From positions 1,178,001 to 1,242,000 of the forward strand of contig VRMN01000002.1 in assembly GCA_008690995.1 (NCBI GenBank): a stretch of 64,000 nucleotides of DNA. Reading direction: 5' to 3'. The first letter of the stretch is position 1. The number at the start of each line of letters is the position of its first letter. The notes beneath the pieces are model-generated. The model saw only the letters and a list, made by a program, of their open reading frames with translations. It was not told where the DNA came from and made no database searches. Below, piece by piece: positions 48,608 through 57,511 of this stretch. This DNA comes from Porphyridium purpureum. Its lineage: Eukaryota; Rhodophyta; Bangiophyceae; Porphyridiales; Porphyridiaceae. The position numbers were made by a program, and so were the translations under genes.

Positions 48608-51085
48608 ATGAACGTGCAAGACCACGAGTTTGTGCCGGAGCCAACCGACCTGGAGCTTTTGCGCAAGGTCAAGACGCGCCTGCTCTCCATTGTGGTTCCT
48701 GGTGATCTGGTTCAGCTGAGAAATCTGCTCGTTACGACCGCAGATGGTACTTGTCCGCACGAGCTACGAGGTACGCTATGGTTACACTTACTTGGTATCA
48801 CGCCCGAGCATGTGCTGGCCGAGGAGGACCCCCAGCAATTTGCTCTCGAAGCTCGCCATGCTGTACGGGACGATAATTCGAAAGAACAAATTTGGAAGGA
48901 CGTTAGAAGAACGCGGCCCTCCCTCATGCGATTCAAAGAGGAGCGCGTGCAGAATGCCCTTTTAAGGCTTTTGTCTCTTTTTTGCGAGAGAAATTCCATC
49001 GAATACATTCAGGGCATGAACGAAATTCTCGCACCGTTTGTGCTGCTGGACGATACGGGTGGCAATCCGCGATTAGTGTATGCGCTGTACAATGAGTTCA
49101 TCACTAAGTTTGCCACGTTTTTACTGGAGGGAAGTGAGCAGCGCATGTTCAACACCCTTCGCATTGCATTCAGCTTCTTTGCGAGGCTGTTCTTGTACCA
49201 CGACCCGGAATTGTTTTGGTATCTGGAGAATCAAGGTATGTCGGTCGACTTGTATACAACTAGCTGGTTCATCACCATCTTTGCGCGCAACTTTAGCCTT
49301 GAGATTTTGCTCAAGTTGTGGGATTTGCTGGTGCTGGAAGATCACGCTCTCGGAATCTACTTTTTTGGACTGGCACTCGTGCTGGACAAGAAAGAGCATC
49401 TCAAGCGTGTCGATCCGTCCGCACTTCCGGAGGCGCTGATGAATCTTGCACCGCAGGACGTGAGTGAGGTCAAGCGGCTCTGGCGCAAAGGCTCGGAGCT
49501 CAGAATACGGCAAACCCCATCTTCCTATTTGCGGATCCTCCTGTCCCGATTCAGCTCGCACCAGCGGCGCGGGAGTCGCGAAAGTGTTGATCAAAGAAAG
49601 CATGCAGTTCATGACGCAGCGCTGGAGGAGATGCGGCATTCGTCATGCCTGCAAGTTTCTTTGGATGAGACTGTTCTGGATCGCTCTTTCAATATGAGCT
49701 TTTTCTTGTGGGATTGTCGCACGCGTGAAGAGTTTGACTCTGGTCACATTGCGCAGGCAGCGTACCTGCCGCTGGATCGGCTGCGCGCAAGTGCACCGGA
49801 CAAAGATCTGGATTTGGACCACGTACTGCAAATATGTGAACCGCTCAAGGGCTCCATTCATTTCTGTCTGGTGGGATCAGGGTATCCTGAGCTCGACGCT
49901 TTGGATGCGCACGCCCTTGCGTTCTTTCTGACGCAGAGAAAAGTGCCGTTTGTTTCGGTGCTGCGAGGCGGCTTCAAATCAATAGTGTACCGCGTTGAAG
50001 AGGAGGACGCCGTTTTCCAGGACATGATCGGCCTTTCTGAATTTAATCTTGCGCGTTACGAGGCGGCTTTGAAGAAGCGCCGCACGGCCTTTGCACTATC
50101 ACGAGCCAATGCTACCGAAGATCAGTCTGACATGCATGTCCCAGCATCGGCCTCACTTGACTATGACATGCAAATGGTCAGCAGCTCGTCAACACGGAAA
50201 GAATCATCATCGCCCAAGGGCAGTGTGAAAAAGAGTGGCCGCGAATTGAAGGAAGACGAGGAACAGAAAAATGCGGTAGGAGCGGACGGGCGGCCCGCAA
50301 CCTCGACTGCGAGCTCAACCTCGTGGTTCCGGCGTACCATATTCGGGCAAAATACGGGCGGTGGCGGTGGCGGTGGCTGTGGTCGAGGTGGGATGCTGTC
50401 GCCTGCTGGGGAGAACAACAAGACTTTGGTGGGGCCTGGTTCGGCCTCACCCCACCAGAAGCAGGGCCAGAACTTGGAGCCCTGCAAGTGGAAAGCGCAC
50501 GCGGATGCTGGCTGGTTGGACAAGAGCACAATTTCGCGTCCCGTGAATGGAATTCCCGAAGGCTTTACTGTGAACATTGCTGACCCGAAAGTCATGCAGG
50601 GCGTGAGCTTGTTTCCGTGCTACGCCGCTTACCAGCTCACATCGCTGGATAACTGCGATGCGAATCACGTCGGCGGCGATGAGGAAGATGACAGCTCCAG
50701 GTTACCCCCATCGATCAGCACAGACTCATTTGGAACCACGCGGTCAAACAAGCTGCGCAGGCTCTTTGTGGGCATCTCCAAGCTATATTTTCTGGTGCTT
50801 GTGCCACATGAGTCGCGCCCAGAGCTGTTAGTACTGGAAGTCATTAGGCATCTCACAGACGTCCATCAGGTATCCTTCAAAAAGAGCAAGCCAGAGTGGT
50901 TGCGCTTTGTGCTGAGGACTCGGTATGTCTTCTTCAAGAGCGAAAAGACATCCAAGCCGAACGCGCGGGGACAAAGCTCGAACAGCGGCGAAGAACTGCA
51001 GATGATTTGCCACATGGCGAGCAACGTGCCGGCGTGCCTGCAGGTTTTGCAGCAATACATGGATCAACCGTCGCCAGAACTGTAA
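48608..51085 (+). CDS. TBC1D23: TBC1D23-like TBC/rhodanese trafficking protein
   Basis: An 825-residue protein with the TBC1D23 layout. The TBC domain is at about residues 45-265 (CPHELRGTLW, IWKDVRRTRPSL, YIQGMNEILAPF, SWFITIFARNF). The rhodanese-like domain is at about 360-470 (LWDCRTREEFDSGHI, HFCLVGSGYPELD). A Ser/Gly-rich linker with a poly-Gly run follows, then a C-terminal domain at about 655-820 (GVSLFPCYAAYQL, LFVGISKLYFLVL). TBC1D23 links endosome-derived vesicles to golgins at the trans-Golgi. In human TBC1D23 the Rab-GAP fingers are lost. Here the Arg finger (IxxDxxRT) and Gln finger (YxQ) are present, so GAP activity is possible. The ATG follows a long purine-rich leader. Confidence 0.88.
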   Translation: MNVQDHEFVPEPTDLELLRKVKTRLLSIVVPGDLVQLRNLLVTTADGTCPHELRGTLWLHLLGITPEHVLAEEDPQQFALEARHAVRDDNSKEQIWKDVRRTRPSLMRFKEERVQNALLRLLSLFCERNSIEYIQGMNEILAPFVLLDDTGGNPRLVYALYNEFITKFATFLLEGSEQRMFNTLRIAFSFFARLFLYHDPELFWYLENQGMSVDLYTTSWFITIFARNFSLEILLKLWDLLVLEDHALGIYFFGLALVLDKKEHLKRVDPSALPEALMNLAPQDVSEVKRLWRKGSELRIRQTPSSYLRILLSRFSSHQRRGSRESVDQRKHAVHDAALEEMRHSSCLQVSLDETVLDRSFNMSFFLWDCRTREEFDSGHIAQAAYLPLDRLRASAPDKDLDLDHVLQICEPLKGSIHFCLVGSGYPELDALDAHALAFFLTQRKVPFVSVLRGGFKSIVYRVEEEDAVFQDMIGLSEFNLARYEAALKKRRTAFALSRANATEDQSDMHVPASASLDYDMQMVSSSSTRKESSSPKGSVKKSGRELKEDEEQKNAVGADGRPATSTASSTSWFRRTIFGQNTGGGGGGGCGRGGMLSPAGENNKTLVGPGSASPHQKQGQNLEPCKWKAHADAGWLDKSTISRPVNGIPEGFTVNIADPKVMQGVSLFPCYAAYQLTSLDNCDANHVGGDEEDDSSRLPPSISTDSFGTTRSNKLRRLFVGISKLYFLVLVPHESRPELLVLEVIRHLTDVHQVSFKKSKPEWLRFVLRTRYVFFKSEKTSKPNARGQSSNSGEELQMICHMASNVPACLQVLQQYMDQPSPEL

Positions 51086-51113
51086 TATAAGTACAAAATA
51101 ATTTCACGCGCTT

Positions 51114-52301
51114 TTAATGTACGCCGTTCGCAGCAACTTTGCAGCTCGTAGAAGCTGGCTGACTGGCGTCTTCAAGACAGCTGACGCCCGCAGCCTTTGT
51201 GACACTCGCGGGCACTGACGTCTCAGGCGACACTATGCCAAACGCCTTTTCCCACGCGGCCTGGAGGACATCCTGGTGCTCTGGAGCGCGGATACCAAGG
51301 CGCAGATTGCGCGGAGTTCCGAATGACGCACACCAACGGACGGGGCAGCCAACCTCCTGCGCAACGGCTGCGGCTTGCTCAGCGGCGTCAGCCGAGCCGC
51401 AATCCACAAAAACCCACGGCACCCACAACGGCGACTGCTCGTTGACCGTCCAGCCCAATTTTACCAACAGCTCCTGCTGGCGCTGCTTCCAGCCAGGCAG
51501 CGTGTTCCACGTGCGCTCCATGTAGCCCGTATCGCGAGCAGCCGCGGAGCAGAATGCCTGCGCCAGCGTGTTGCACGACCAAGGCGTCTGCAGCTTTTTA
51601 AATGTCTTGTACCACTGCTCGCCACATGCCACAGAGCCCAACCGTAAGCCGGGGCAAGACCATAGCTTTGTCCATGAGTTGATCACAATGACGGTTTCCG
51701 GATATTTGTCGATGAGCGATAGCGCAGAGTGCGCATGCCAGTCTGGTCCGAAGAACGGCATGAAGCTTTCGTCCAAAACAAGCAGCGAGCTGGTCTGTTT
51801 AGCGAGCTGTGCGCGGCGTTCGATGTCCTGCAGGCTCATGCAGTGGCCTGTGGGGCTATTCGGATGAATCACCACGGTAATGGCCGGCGTGGCCGGATCA
51901 TCGTGCTTCATCACGCTCCGCCCGGCGGCCACTGCGGCGCGGTTGTACTCCATGTAAGCCGCGTCGTACGGGCCTGGCTGAAAGCTACCGGCCGGCCCTG
52001 CGCGCATGACGAGGTCGATGAACTCGGACGCGCCGTTCCCAACCAGCAGCCTATTTTCCGGCCAGCGCATGAACTCTGCGAGGTCTCTGATTGCATCCTT
52101 ACAATCTGCCGCCGGATAATGATGGATCTGTGCGAGCGCCGCCTGCGCCTCCTGCATCGCCTTCGCCGGCGCGCCAAACGCGTTTGTGGTCACGCTGAAA
52201 TCCTCCACAAAGCTGTCGCACAGCCGCCACGTCTGCCCGCCGTGCACCTCCTGATGCTCCGTATCCCACGCCGCCGACGCAGCTGCCTTTGCATCCACCA
52301 T
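51114..52301 (-). CDS. PLP-dependent aminotransferase, HisC/CobD-like
   Basis: A 395-residue fold-type I PLP enzyme of the class I/II group. Signatures are GNGASEFIDLV (phosphate site), HPNSPTGHCMSL, LLVLDESFMPFF (Asp for the PLP nitrogen), INSWTKLWSCPGLRLG with the Schiff-base Lys, and LRLGIRAPEH with the carboxylate-binding Arg. The pattern is close to histidinol-phosphate aminotransferase and to threonine-phosphate decarboxylase CobD. The substrate cannot be settled by eye. No clear transit peptide follows the ATG at 52301 (MVDAKAAAS). The coding-strand leader above it is GGA-rich. Confidence 0.82.
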   Translation of the reverse strand: MVDAKAAASAAWDTEHQEVHGGQTWRLCDSFVEDFSVTTNAFGAPAKAMQEAQAALAQIHHYPAADCKDAIRDLAEFMRWPENRLLVGNGASEFIDLVMRAGPAGSFQPGPYDAAYMEYNRAAVAAGRSVMKHDDPATPAITVVIHPNSPTGHCMSLQDIERRAQLAKQTSSLLVLDESFMPFFGPDWHAHSALSLIDKYPETVIVINSWTKLWSCPGLRLGSVACGEQWYKTFKKLQTPWSCNTLAQAFCSAAARDTGYMERTWNTLPGWKQRQQELLVKLGWTVNEQSPLWVPWVFVDCGSADAAEQAAAVAQEVGCPVRWCASFGTPRNLRLGIRAPEHQDVLQAAWEKAFGIVSPETSVPASVTKAAGVSCLEDASQPASTSCKVAANGVH

Positions 52302-52862
52302 GTTTACTCCGTTTCCGACTCCACAACTCTCCTCCACCTCCTCGAATCCTCCACCTCCACCCTCTTCCTCCTCTCTCTCCCTCTTGCCTTTCCTCTCCTT
52401 CAACCACCTTCCCACAACCACTTGCCCCACTTACTTTTCGAACGTTGCTAGTGAAACCGCTCCATTTTATACCAGCGTCCCACGCGCGCACACCGCACGT
52501 TGCTTACTGGCGCGCACGCCCGCGCACGGCGCTACCGGTTCGGCTCCGGAAAGGCAAACCGGTTGGACCGGGATGAACCGATAAGCACAAGCCAGAGCTC
52601 GCGTGTGAGGGGACGACTGCCGAACGTGCGCGGTCGTTCACGCCATCGCCACTGCGGCGGGGTACACACAGACGGACAGAAAACAGGCGCATGGTCTCAC
52701 GGCTGGTCACACATCACCGTCTTCTGGAGCTTGGCGTGTGTCGTTCGTCGCTGTGCTCTTGTTCCTTCCGCCAGTTCTCGAGAAGGTCGTGCGGTTTTCA
52801 CTTGACAAGCTTTGAGGTCTTTCAAGAGGACACGGGGAGTCGGCCGTGAGGTGGCGCAAATC
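52302..52862. promoter_or_regulatory. Divergent region, aminotransferase / bS18m
   Basis: It contains a perfect AACCGGTT palindrome at 52557-52564 within a cluster of CCGG cores (52530-52580) and a GTACAC at about 52661. No gene is seen. Confidence 0.35.
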
Positions 52863-54092
52863 ATGGCGATGCGCGCGGGGGCATCGTGGCTCCGACTGCG
52901 GCCAAAGAGCGCCCAAACGAGTGCGGGGTTGTGGCTGCATGAAATAGGAAATGCGGCGGGCATGCGGTCCGCGCGAGATGCATGGTTGATTCGTCGCGTG
53001 CGGTGGCTGAGCTCACAAGGAAGTGGAAGTCGAGGCGACGAAGGCGACCATGGAGACGGCGCGAGTACTGCGTATGAGCAGGGATACGCTCAGGGGATGT
53101 CGGAGGGCACGCCGAGGGAGGATGCAGTTCGGCAGTACGATCGCGAGGCAATGGACATGGTTCGTGGCGTGAGCGGAGCGCACGGGCGCGGCACCGTGAT
53201 GACAAAGTACCGCGGCGGAGTGGATCGGTATAGAAGTACGAATGTGGCAGAGGTGTATGCAGCTACCGGACATCGTCCGCCGTGGCTGCCAAAGGATTCA
53301 CCCATGTTTGCAGATGAGAATATTCGAGGCCTGCCCATTTCTGAGCTCATGAGGATGTCGCTCATGCACAAGTTGATCATGAGAGAAGTATCATATATGG
53401 ATGCCACACCGGATGCCGCCAACGATGCTGCCACGCAGCGCGAAGAGAGGGAAGTGAATTTATTCATGCGATCGGATGACTTTCCGCAGCAGCACTTGAG
53501 CAAGCTTCCAGAGGCTGTGCTCAAGACTTTCCGCGAGGATGTGCCTGCAGAGATGGCGGAGCACTCAGAAGAGGCTATTGTGGCTGGATTTGACAGACTT
53601 GTCCTTAGCGAGCCGGACGGCTCTGAGACTTCCATGGAAGACAAGGCCAAAATCAACGAGCGAGTGGATAAGCTCACTGGTGCTGCGGTCAAACCCCGCC
53701 GAACGTTGAACTTCAACCGCGGGCTTAGCATCGAGTACGATCCTCTGGCTATTTTGGAGGAGGAAAATGCACGCAAGGTGCGCACGAACGTTCGCAAGTC
53801 TTGGATCAAGTGCCCGCTGACGAATACGGCCACTGGGAATATCATGGATATGGACGTTCGGTACATGAACATTTGGACCCGATTCTTGAGTGAAGCTGGC
53901 CGGATTGTACCGCGCCATCTCACAAAGGCCCGACCAAGAAGCCAGAGGAGAATAGCAAAGGCGATCAAACAAGCTCGAACCCTCGGTCTCGTTAGTAGAA
54001 TCTCGTTTCCGTTCGGGTTGGTCAAAAGCGGCACTGCAGTGAAGATTGAGAATTCTTCCTCACCCGCCTCTACTGCCTCGCTGAAGCCATAG
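52863..54092 (+). CDS. Mitochondrial small-subunit ribosomal protein bS18m with long N-terminal extension
   Basis: A 409-residue protein; bacterial S18 has about 75 residues. The S18 fold is at about residues 325-390: an NTATGNIMDMDVRYMNIWTRFLSEAGRI-type start, then VPRHLTKARPRSQRRIAKAIKQARTLGLV, the classic basic S18 helix. The first 55 residues (MAMRAGASWLRLRPKS ... RRVRWLSSQG) are Arg-rich with a cleavage-like R-W-L-S-S, typical of mitochondrial import. The middle 270 residues have no recognised domain but look ordered in parts (LPKDSPMFADENIRGLPISELM). Such extensions are common in mitoribosomes of protists. The start is the first ATG; upstream only TTG is in frame. Confidence 0.82.
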   Translation: MAMRAGASWLRLRPKSAQTSAGLWLHEIGNAAGMRSARDAWLIRRVRWLSSQGSGSRGDEGDHGDGASTAYEQGYAQGMSEGTPREDAVRQYDREAMDMVRGVSGAHGRGTVMTKYRGGVDRYRSTNVAEVYAATGHRPPWLPKDSPMFADENIRGLPISELMRMSLMHKLIMREVSYMDATPDAANDAATQREEREVNLFMRSDDFPQQHLSKLPEAVLKTFREDVPAEMAEHSEEAIVAGFDRLVLSEPDGSETSMEDKAKINERVDKLTGAAVKPRRTLNFNRGLSIEYDPLAILEEENARKVRTNVRKSWIKCPLTNTATGNIMDMDVRYMNIWTRFLSEAGRIVPRHLTKARPRSQRRIAKAIKQARTLGLVSRISFPFGLVKSGTAVKIENSSSPASTASLKP

Positions 54093-54140
54093 AGTGCAGC
54101 GTGTCTCCAAGTACATCAATTTTCTTCCATTCGCCTTTCA

Positions 54141-55664
54141 TTATTCTGAACCATCGCCGAACAAGCCTCCGAGCAGGCTGCCGAATCCCCCGCCACCACC
54201 GTCGTCATCATCACCACCGCCGTCGTCGTCGTCTCCGCCGCCCCACGAATCCCACGACTCCTCTTTTGGAGGTTCAGCGGCTTCAAATGTGCTCCATTGC
54301 GAGCCACCATCACTGCCTTGCTCGTTGCCAGCGCTCCCGAATACAGGCGGCGAGTTGGATTCTCCACCAGTTGGCACTGGCCCAACACCGCCGACCGGAG
54401 GAGCTTCGGCTGCGCTTGGCTCTGGATGTTGTTCAGGACTCGCGTCTCCACCGGAGCCACCCGGGAATGGCATGAAAAAGGGTATGCCAAAGCCAGATCC
54501 CCCACCGGACGAATGCAGCGAGAAGTAGTCAAAGTCAATGCTGATTGCGCAACCTAATGCCACGGCGCGCTGAGCAGAGGTCAATGCCAAGTTTGAGCCT
54601 GCACTGTCAGACTGCATTTCCGAGCGGAACGCCCCAGGCGCCAAGTTGGTGTCGCCAAATTTCGGTTCCAGCCGGATCACGTACTGTCGCGCGTCAGTGA
54701 AAAGCTCACGCGCAAAGCCCGTAAAATCTTTGTTGATGGAGGCGATGCGACCACCAGTCTCATCAAGCATGTTAAAGTCCCAAGCGAGAAAGCCTTCGTC
54801 AATGCTGGCAAATTGCTTCTTGTCCACAAAAAGCTCATAGCGTCTTCTGTACAGGTGCCATTTCATGTGGACTTCGCCAATCAGCTCTCCGGTCGGCGTT
54901 TCTACGAACAAGGACGTGGAAATCCAAAAGAAGGGGCGCCTAATCACTAGCACGGGCTCAGCGTGCACGTCTAGCACAGTGGCCTTGAATGCGCGATGTG
55001 TTCGCAGCATGTTGCGCACCAACGACTTTCCGAGTGATGTTTCTTCGGCAATATAGCCGACTACTTGGCCGTCCGGCGGTGCGCGCAATGTGTATCGATT
55101 GGCCTGTTCAAAGCCCAGCAAAATGTTACCCCACTCATACTCGCGCGTCACGACCAGCGCGTCCTGTTGCAGCACCATTTGGTGCGCTTCGGCCTTGCTC
55201 ACTGCCGTGTTTGGCCCGAGTGCAGAGCTTGCAGTTGCTTCTGCATGTCCGCTTGTTCCTTGCTCTGCAGTGGGTTCCGCCGTGGGCTGTGCTATGGACT
55301 CTGCCTTTTGCTGCGCTGCGGATTCGAGTTGCGGTGCAAAGTCGGCCTCCTGGATTCGAGCAGGAGGCCTCTGGCCCATGCCCGACGTTCGCCGCGAGAG
55401 CTTTGACACGAAGAACCTTGCTTGCTGGCATCTCTGCTGCAAGCCGAATCCCTCATCATCATCACCCACAAACTTGGTGCCGCAGCGCAAATGGCGCTCG
55501 TGCCGCTGTTGTCCGCTGGAAAGCCGCCAGCCTGGTCCAAACCAGCGGTGCGGCACGCCGCTCCCTTTCGACGACGCCAGCTGGAGCCCATGCACGGAAC
55601 GTGCACGGAGCACTGGCGCGCGAAGCATCATCTGTCGTATCCTTATCATCTCGACGCTGGCCAT
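54141..55664 (-). CDS. Phospholipid scramblase family protein, mitochondrial
   Basis: A 507-residue scramblase-family protein like yeast Aim25 and human PLSCR3. The N-terminus (MASVEMIRIRQMMLRAPVLRAR...) is basic with an R-L-S-S-G site, suggesting import into mitochondria. The scramblase barrel at about residues 175-370 shows EYEWGNILLGFEQANRYTL, GYIAEE, RTHRAFKATVLD, LVIRRPFFWISTSLFVET, and the last strand with FDYFSLHSS. Residues after 375 are Gly/Pro/Ser-rich and end in alternating acidic and Gly runs (GGGDDDDGGG). The ATG at 55664 is used; the frame above it begins with TTG. It is divergent from RRP1. Confidence 0.87.
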   Translation of the reverse strand: MASVEMIRIRQMMLRAPVLRARSVHGLQLASSKGSGVPHRWFGPGWRLSSGQQRHERHLRCGTKFVGDDDEGFGLQQRCQQARFFVSKLSRRTSGMGQRPPARIQEADFAPQLESAAQQKAESIAQPTAEPTAEQGTSGHAEATASSALGPNTAVSKAEAHQMVLQQDALVVTREYEWGNILLGFEQANRYTLRAPPDGQVVGYIAEETSLGKSLVRNMLRTHRAFKATVLDVHAEPVLVIRRPFFWISTSLFVETPTGELIGEVHMKWHLYRRRYELFVDKKQFASIDEGFLAWDFNMLDETGGRIASINKDFTGFARELFTDARQYVIRLEPKFGDTNLAPGAFRSEMQSDSAGSNLALTSAQRAVALGCAISIDFDYFSLHSSGGGSGFGIPFFMPFPGGSGGDASPEQHPEPSAAEAPPVGGVGPVPTGGESNSPPVFGSAGNEQGSDGGSQWSTFEAAEPPKEESWDSWGGGDDDDGGGDDDDGGGGGFGSLLGGLFGDGSE

Positions 55665-55927
55665 CAACAATCCAGCACCTTACTCCCTCCGCACACTTCC
55701 ACAATTCAAGAAACGTGCTTGTGGTTTATACCCGGTACAGGTACAGTACCGGGTATGACTATCACTTTACCCGGTCGTTGAACCGGGTCAAAACGCCGAG
55801 CACGGCGGCTTGTCGGACGGCACGTGCGAGCGGGACACAGAGAGAGAGAGGGAGAGAGAGAGAGAGGGAGAGAGGGAGAGGGGAGAGACGAATGTCGGGC
55901 AGATAGAGGGAAGTGCGGGCGGCGTCG
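55665..55927. promoter_or_regulatory. Divergent promoter scramblase / RRP1 with two palindromes
   Basis: A 29-base inverted repeat at 55728-55756 has 11-base arms (ATACCCGGTAC / GTACCGGGTAT) around AGGTACA. A second palindrome (ACCCGGT / ACCGGGT, 6-base spacer) lies at 55769-55788. These resemble sites for a dimeric regulator of both genes. Confidence 0.5.
55838..55889. repeat. (GA)n microsatellite in the RRP1 leader
   Basis: GAGAGAG runs broken by extra G bases end about 40 bases before the RRP1 ATG, on the sense strand. Confidence 0.9.
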
Positions 55928-57397
55928 ATGATGGCGAAGACAAAGTCCAACAAGCAGGGCCAAGGCGAGAGGAAGGCAGCGTGGAATGAGGCGGAGGAGC
56001 AGGAGCAGAAGCAGCAGGACCCAGACACGCAGGCAGCGTCGGAGCGGCCGAGTTTGTGGAATGTGCTGACGGAGGTGGATCAGGAGGGCGCGACGGTGAA
56101 TGGCAGTGAAGGCTTTCATGGCGACAAGGCGCGCGGAAAATTTGTGCTTGCGCTGGTGAACAGCGATCGCAAAGTGCGCTCGCAGGCGTTCAAGGCCTTG
56201 TCCCAGTGGATTGAGGCACGCGGCGCGCTGATGGATGAGCAGTATGGCGACGATGACGCCATTATTGTCTCTACGCCAGACCTTGAGCTGCTGAAGCTGT
56301 GGCGCGCGCTTTTCTTTTCGGTCTGGATGAGCGATAATCGATCAACGGACAAGCTGATGCGCAGGACCGTGACGCTCGCGCGATCGCTTTCGAATGTGCG
56401 TCTCAGGCTGCAGTGGCTCGCCGCAGCCCTGTACATTCTCGTACGAGAGTGGTCGCAATTGGACCGTTATCGAGTGGACAAGATGTATGTCATGTTGGAC
56501 GTGTTGCTCGAGTACGCCGCCGACACCGTTGCAGCGCAAGCGCACTCGGTTGTTGCCCTTGAGCAAGCAGTCTGTGCATACTTGACAGTGTTAGAGGAGG
56601 TACCCGGCTCCACGTTTGGCATGCAACAAGCACGTGGCGTCATGTTCCATGTATTTGACCGGTTTGTCGAAAAAGTTCTGCCCGTCGCAGTAATTGACGA
56701 TGAACAGGGCACCGTTTGGTCCCATCTGATGCAGTTTCCCATCCGCATGGCGAAGTATCCAGACGCTCTAGTTGGGCGTATGGTACACGAGCGCATTTGG
56801 GAGAGGATGAAGCCTTTGTATTTGCAGATGAGCGACACTCAAGTCTACGTATTGCGAGGGCTTCTCTTTGAGAGCGCGAAGCGCAAAGATATCAACCAGA
56901 AAGTTCGACAGCAATTTTATGATTTGATAACTGAAATTCGGCGCGCGCGGCCGCGCGTGGCATCCGCACCTGCCACGCCGAAGGACAATAGCGCGGAGCT
57001 TGATGAAGCTGGGGAGGCAGGCGTCAGGAAAGCGAAACCGGAGGCCAACGACAAAAAACGCAAAAAAGCTCCTGTAGTCACGGAGAATCACGTGGTGGAA
57101 TTCGTCACGCAACACGCAGGGCATACGCCGGCAAAGAGCAAGCGCCCTCGTCCTGAAAGAATGAAGGAGGCCGGGGAGAAATCAAATGGTGACAGTCTTG
57201 TGGCACCGCGTCCAGCGAGTGAGAGCACAAATGCCAAACAAACAAAGGCGCTGCATGCCGGCCGAACACAAAAAGTGGCGGCTTCAAAGCGCCGGGTGAC
57301 ATTTGTGCTAGAGAAGAACCAAGAATTCCAAATACCTGCGCGCGCGAGGAGTGCGCGCGAGTTTGTCATTGTGTCTCCGCGCCGACTCTACTACTAG
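55928..57397 (+). CDS. RRP1: RRP1/Nop52 ribosomal RNA processing protein
   Basis: A 489-residue nucleolar protein of the Nop52/Rrp1 family, needed for processing of the large-subunit rRNA (27S steps in yeast). The conserved region at about residues 55-265 includes FVLALVNSDRKVRSQAFKAL, LELLKLWRALFFSVWMSDN, LQWLAAALYILVREWSQLDR and RVDKMYVMLDVLLEY. The C-terminal 160 residues are Lys/Arg-rich with nuclear signals (KKRKKAP) and a closing KRRVTFVLEKNQEF motif that resembles the KVxF-type PP1-binding segment of human RRP1B. The ATG at 55928 is the first in frame. A (GA)n leader lies directly upstream. Confidence 0.9.
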   Translation: MMAKTKSNKQGQGERKAAWNEAEEQEQKQQDPDTQAASERPSLWNVLTEVDQEGATVNGSEGFHGDKARGKFVLALVNSDRKVRSQAFKALSQWIEARGALMDEQYGDDDAIIVSTPDLELLKLWRALFFSVWMSDNRSTDKLMRRTVTLARSLSNVRLRLQWLAAALYILVREWSQLDRYRVDKMYVMLDVLLEYAADTVAAQAHSVVALEQAVCAYLTVLEEVPGSTFGMQQARGVMFHVFDRFVEKVLPVAVIDDEQGTVWSHLMQFPIRMAKYPDALVGRMVHERIWERMKPLYLQMSDTQVYVLRGLLFESAKRKDINQKVRQQFYDLITEIRRARPRVASAPATPKDNSAELDEAGEAGVRKAKPEANDKKRKKAPVVTENHVVEFVTQHAGHTPAKSKRPRPERMKEAGEKSNGDSLVAPRPASESTNAKQTKALHAGRTQKVAASKRRVTFVLEKNQEFQIPARARSAREFVIVSPRRLYY

Positions 57398-57511
57398 CAC
57401 TCGCCCTTCTCTGTATAAAAGCCCCGGTACGACCCAAAAAGTCAAATCGATCGGACAAGTGGTTGTTTGCGCGCAGGTCCTGTGAGCAGGACGCGGAAAA
57501 GCGCAAGGAAC

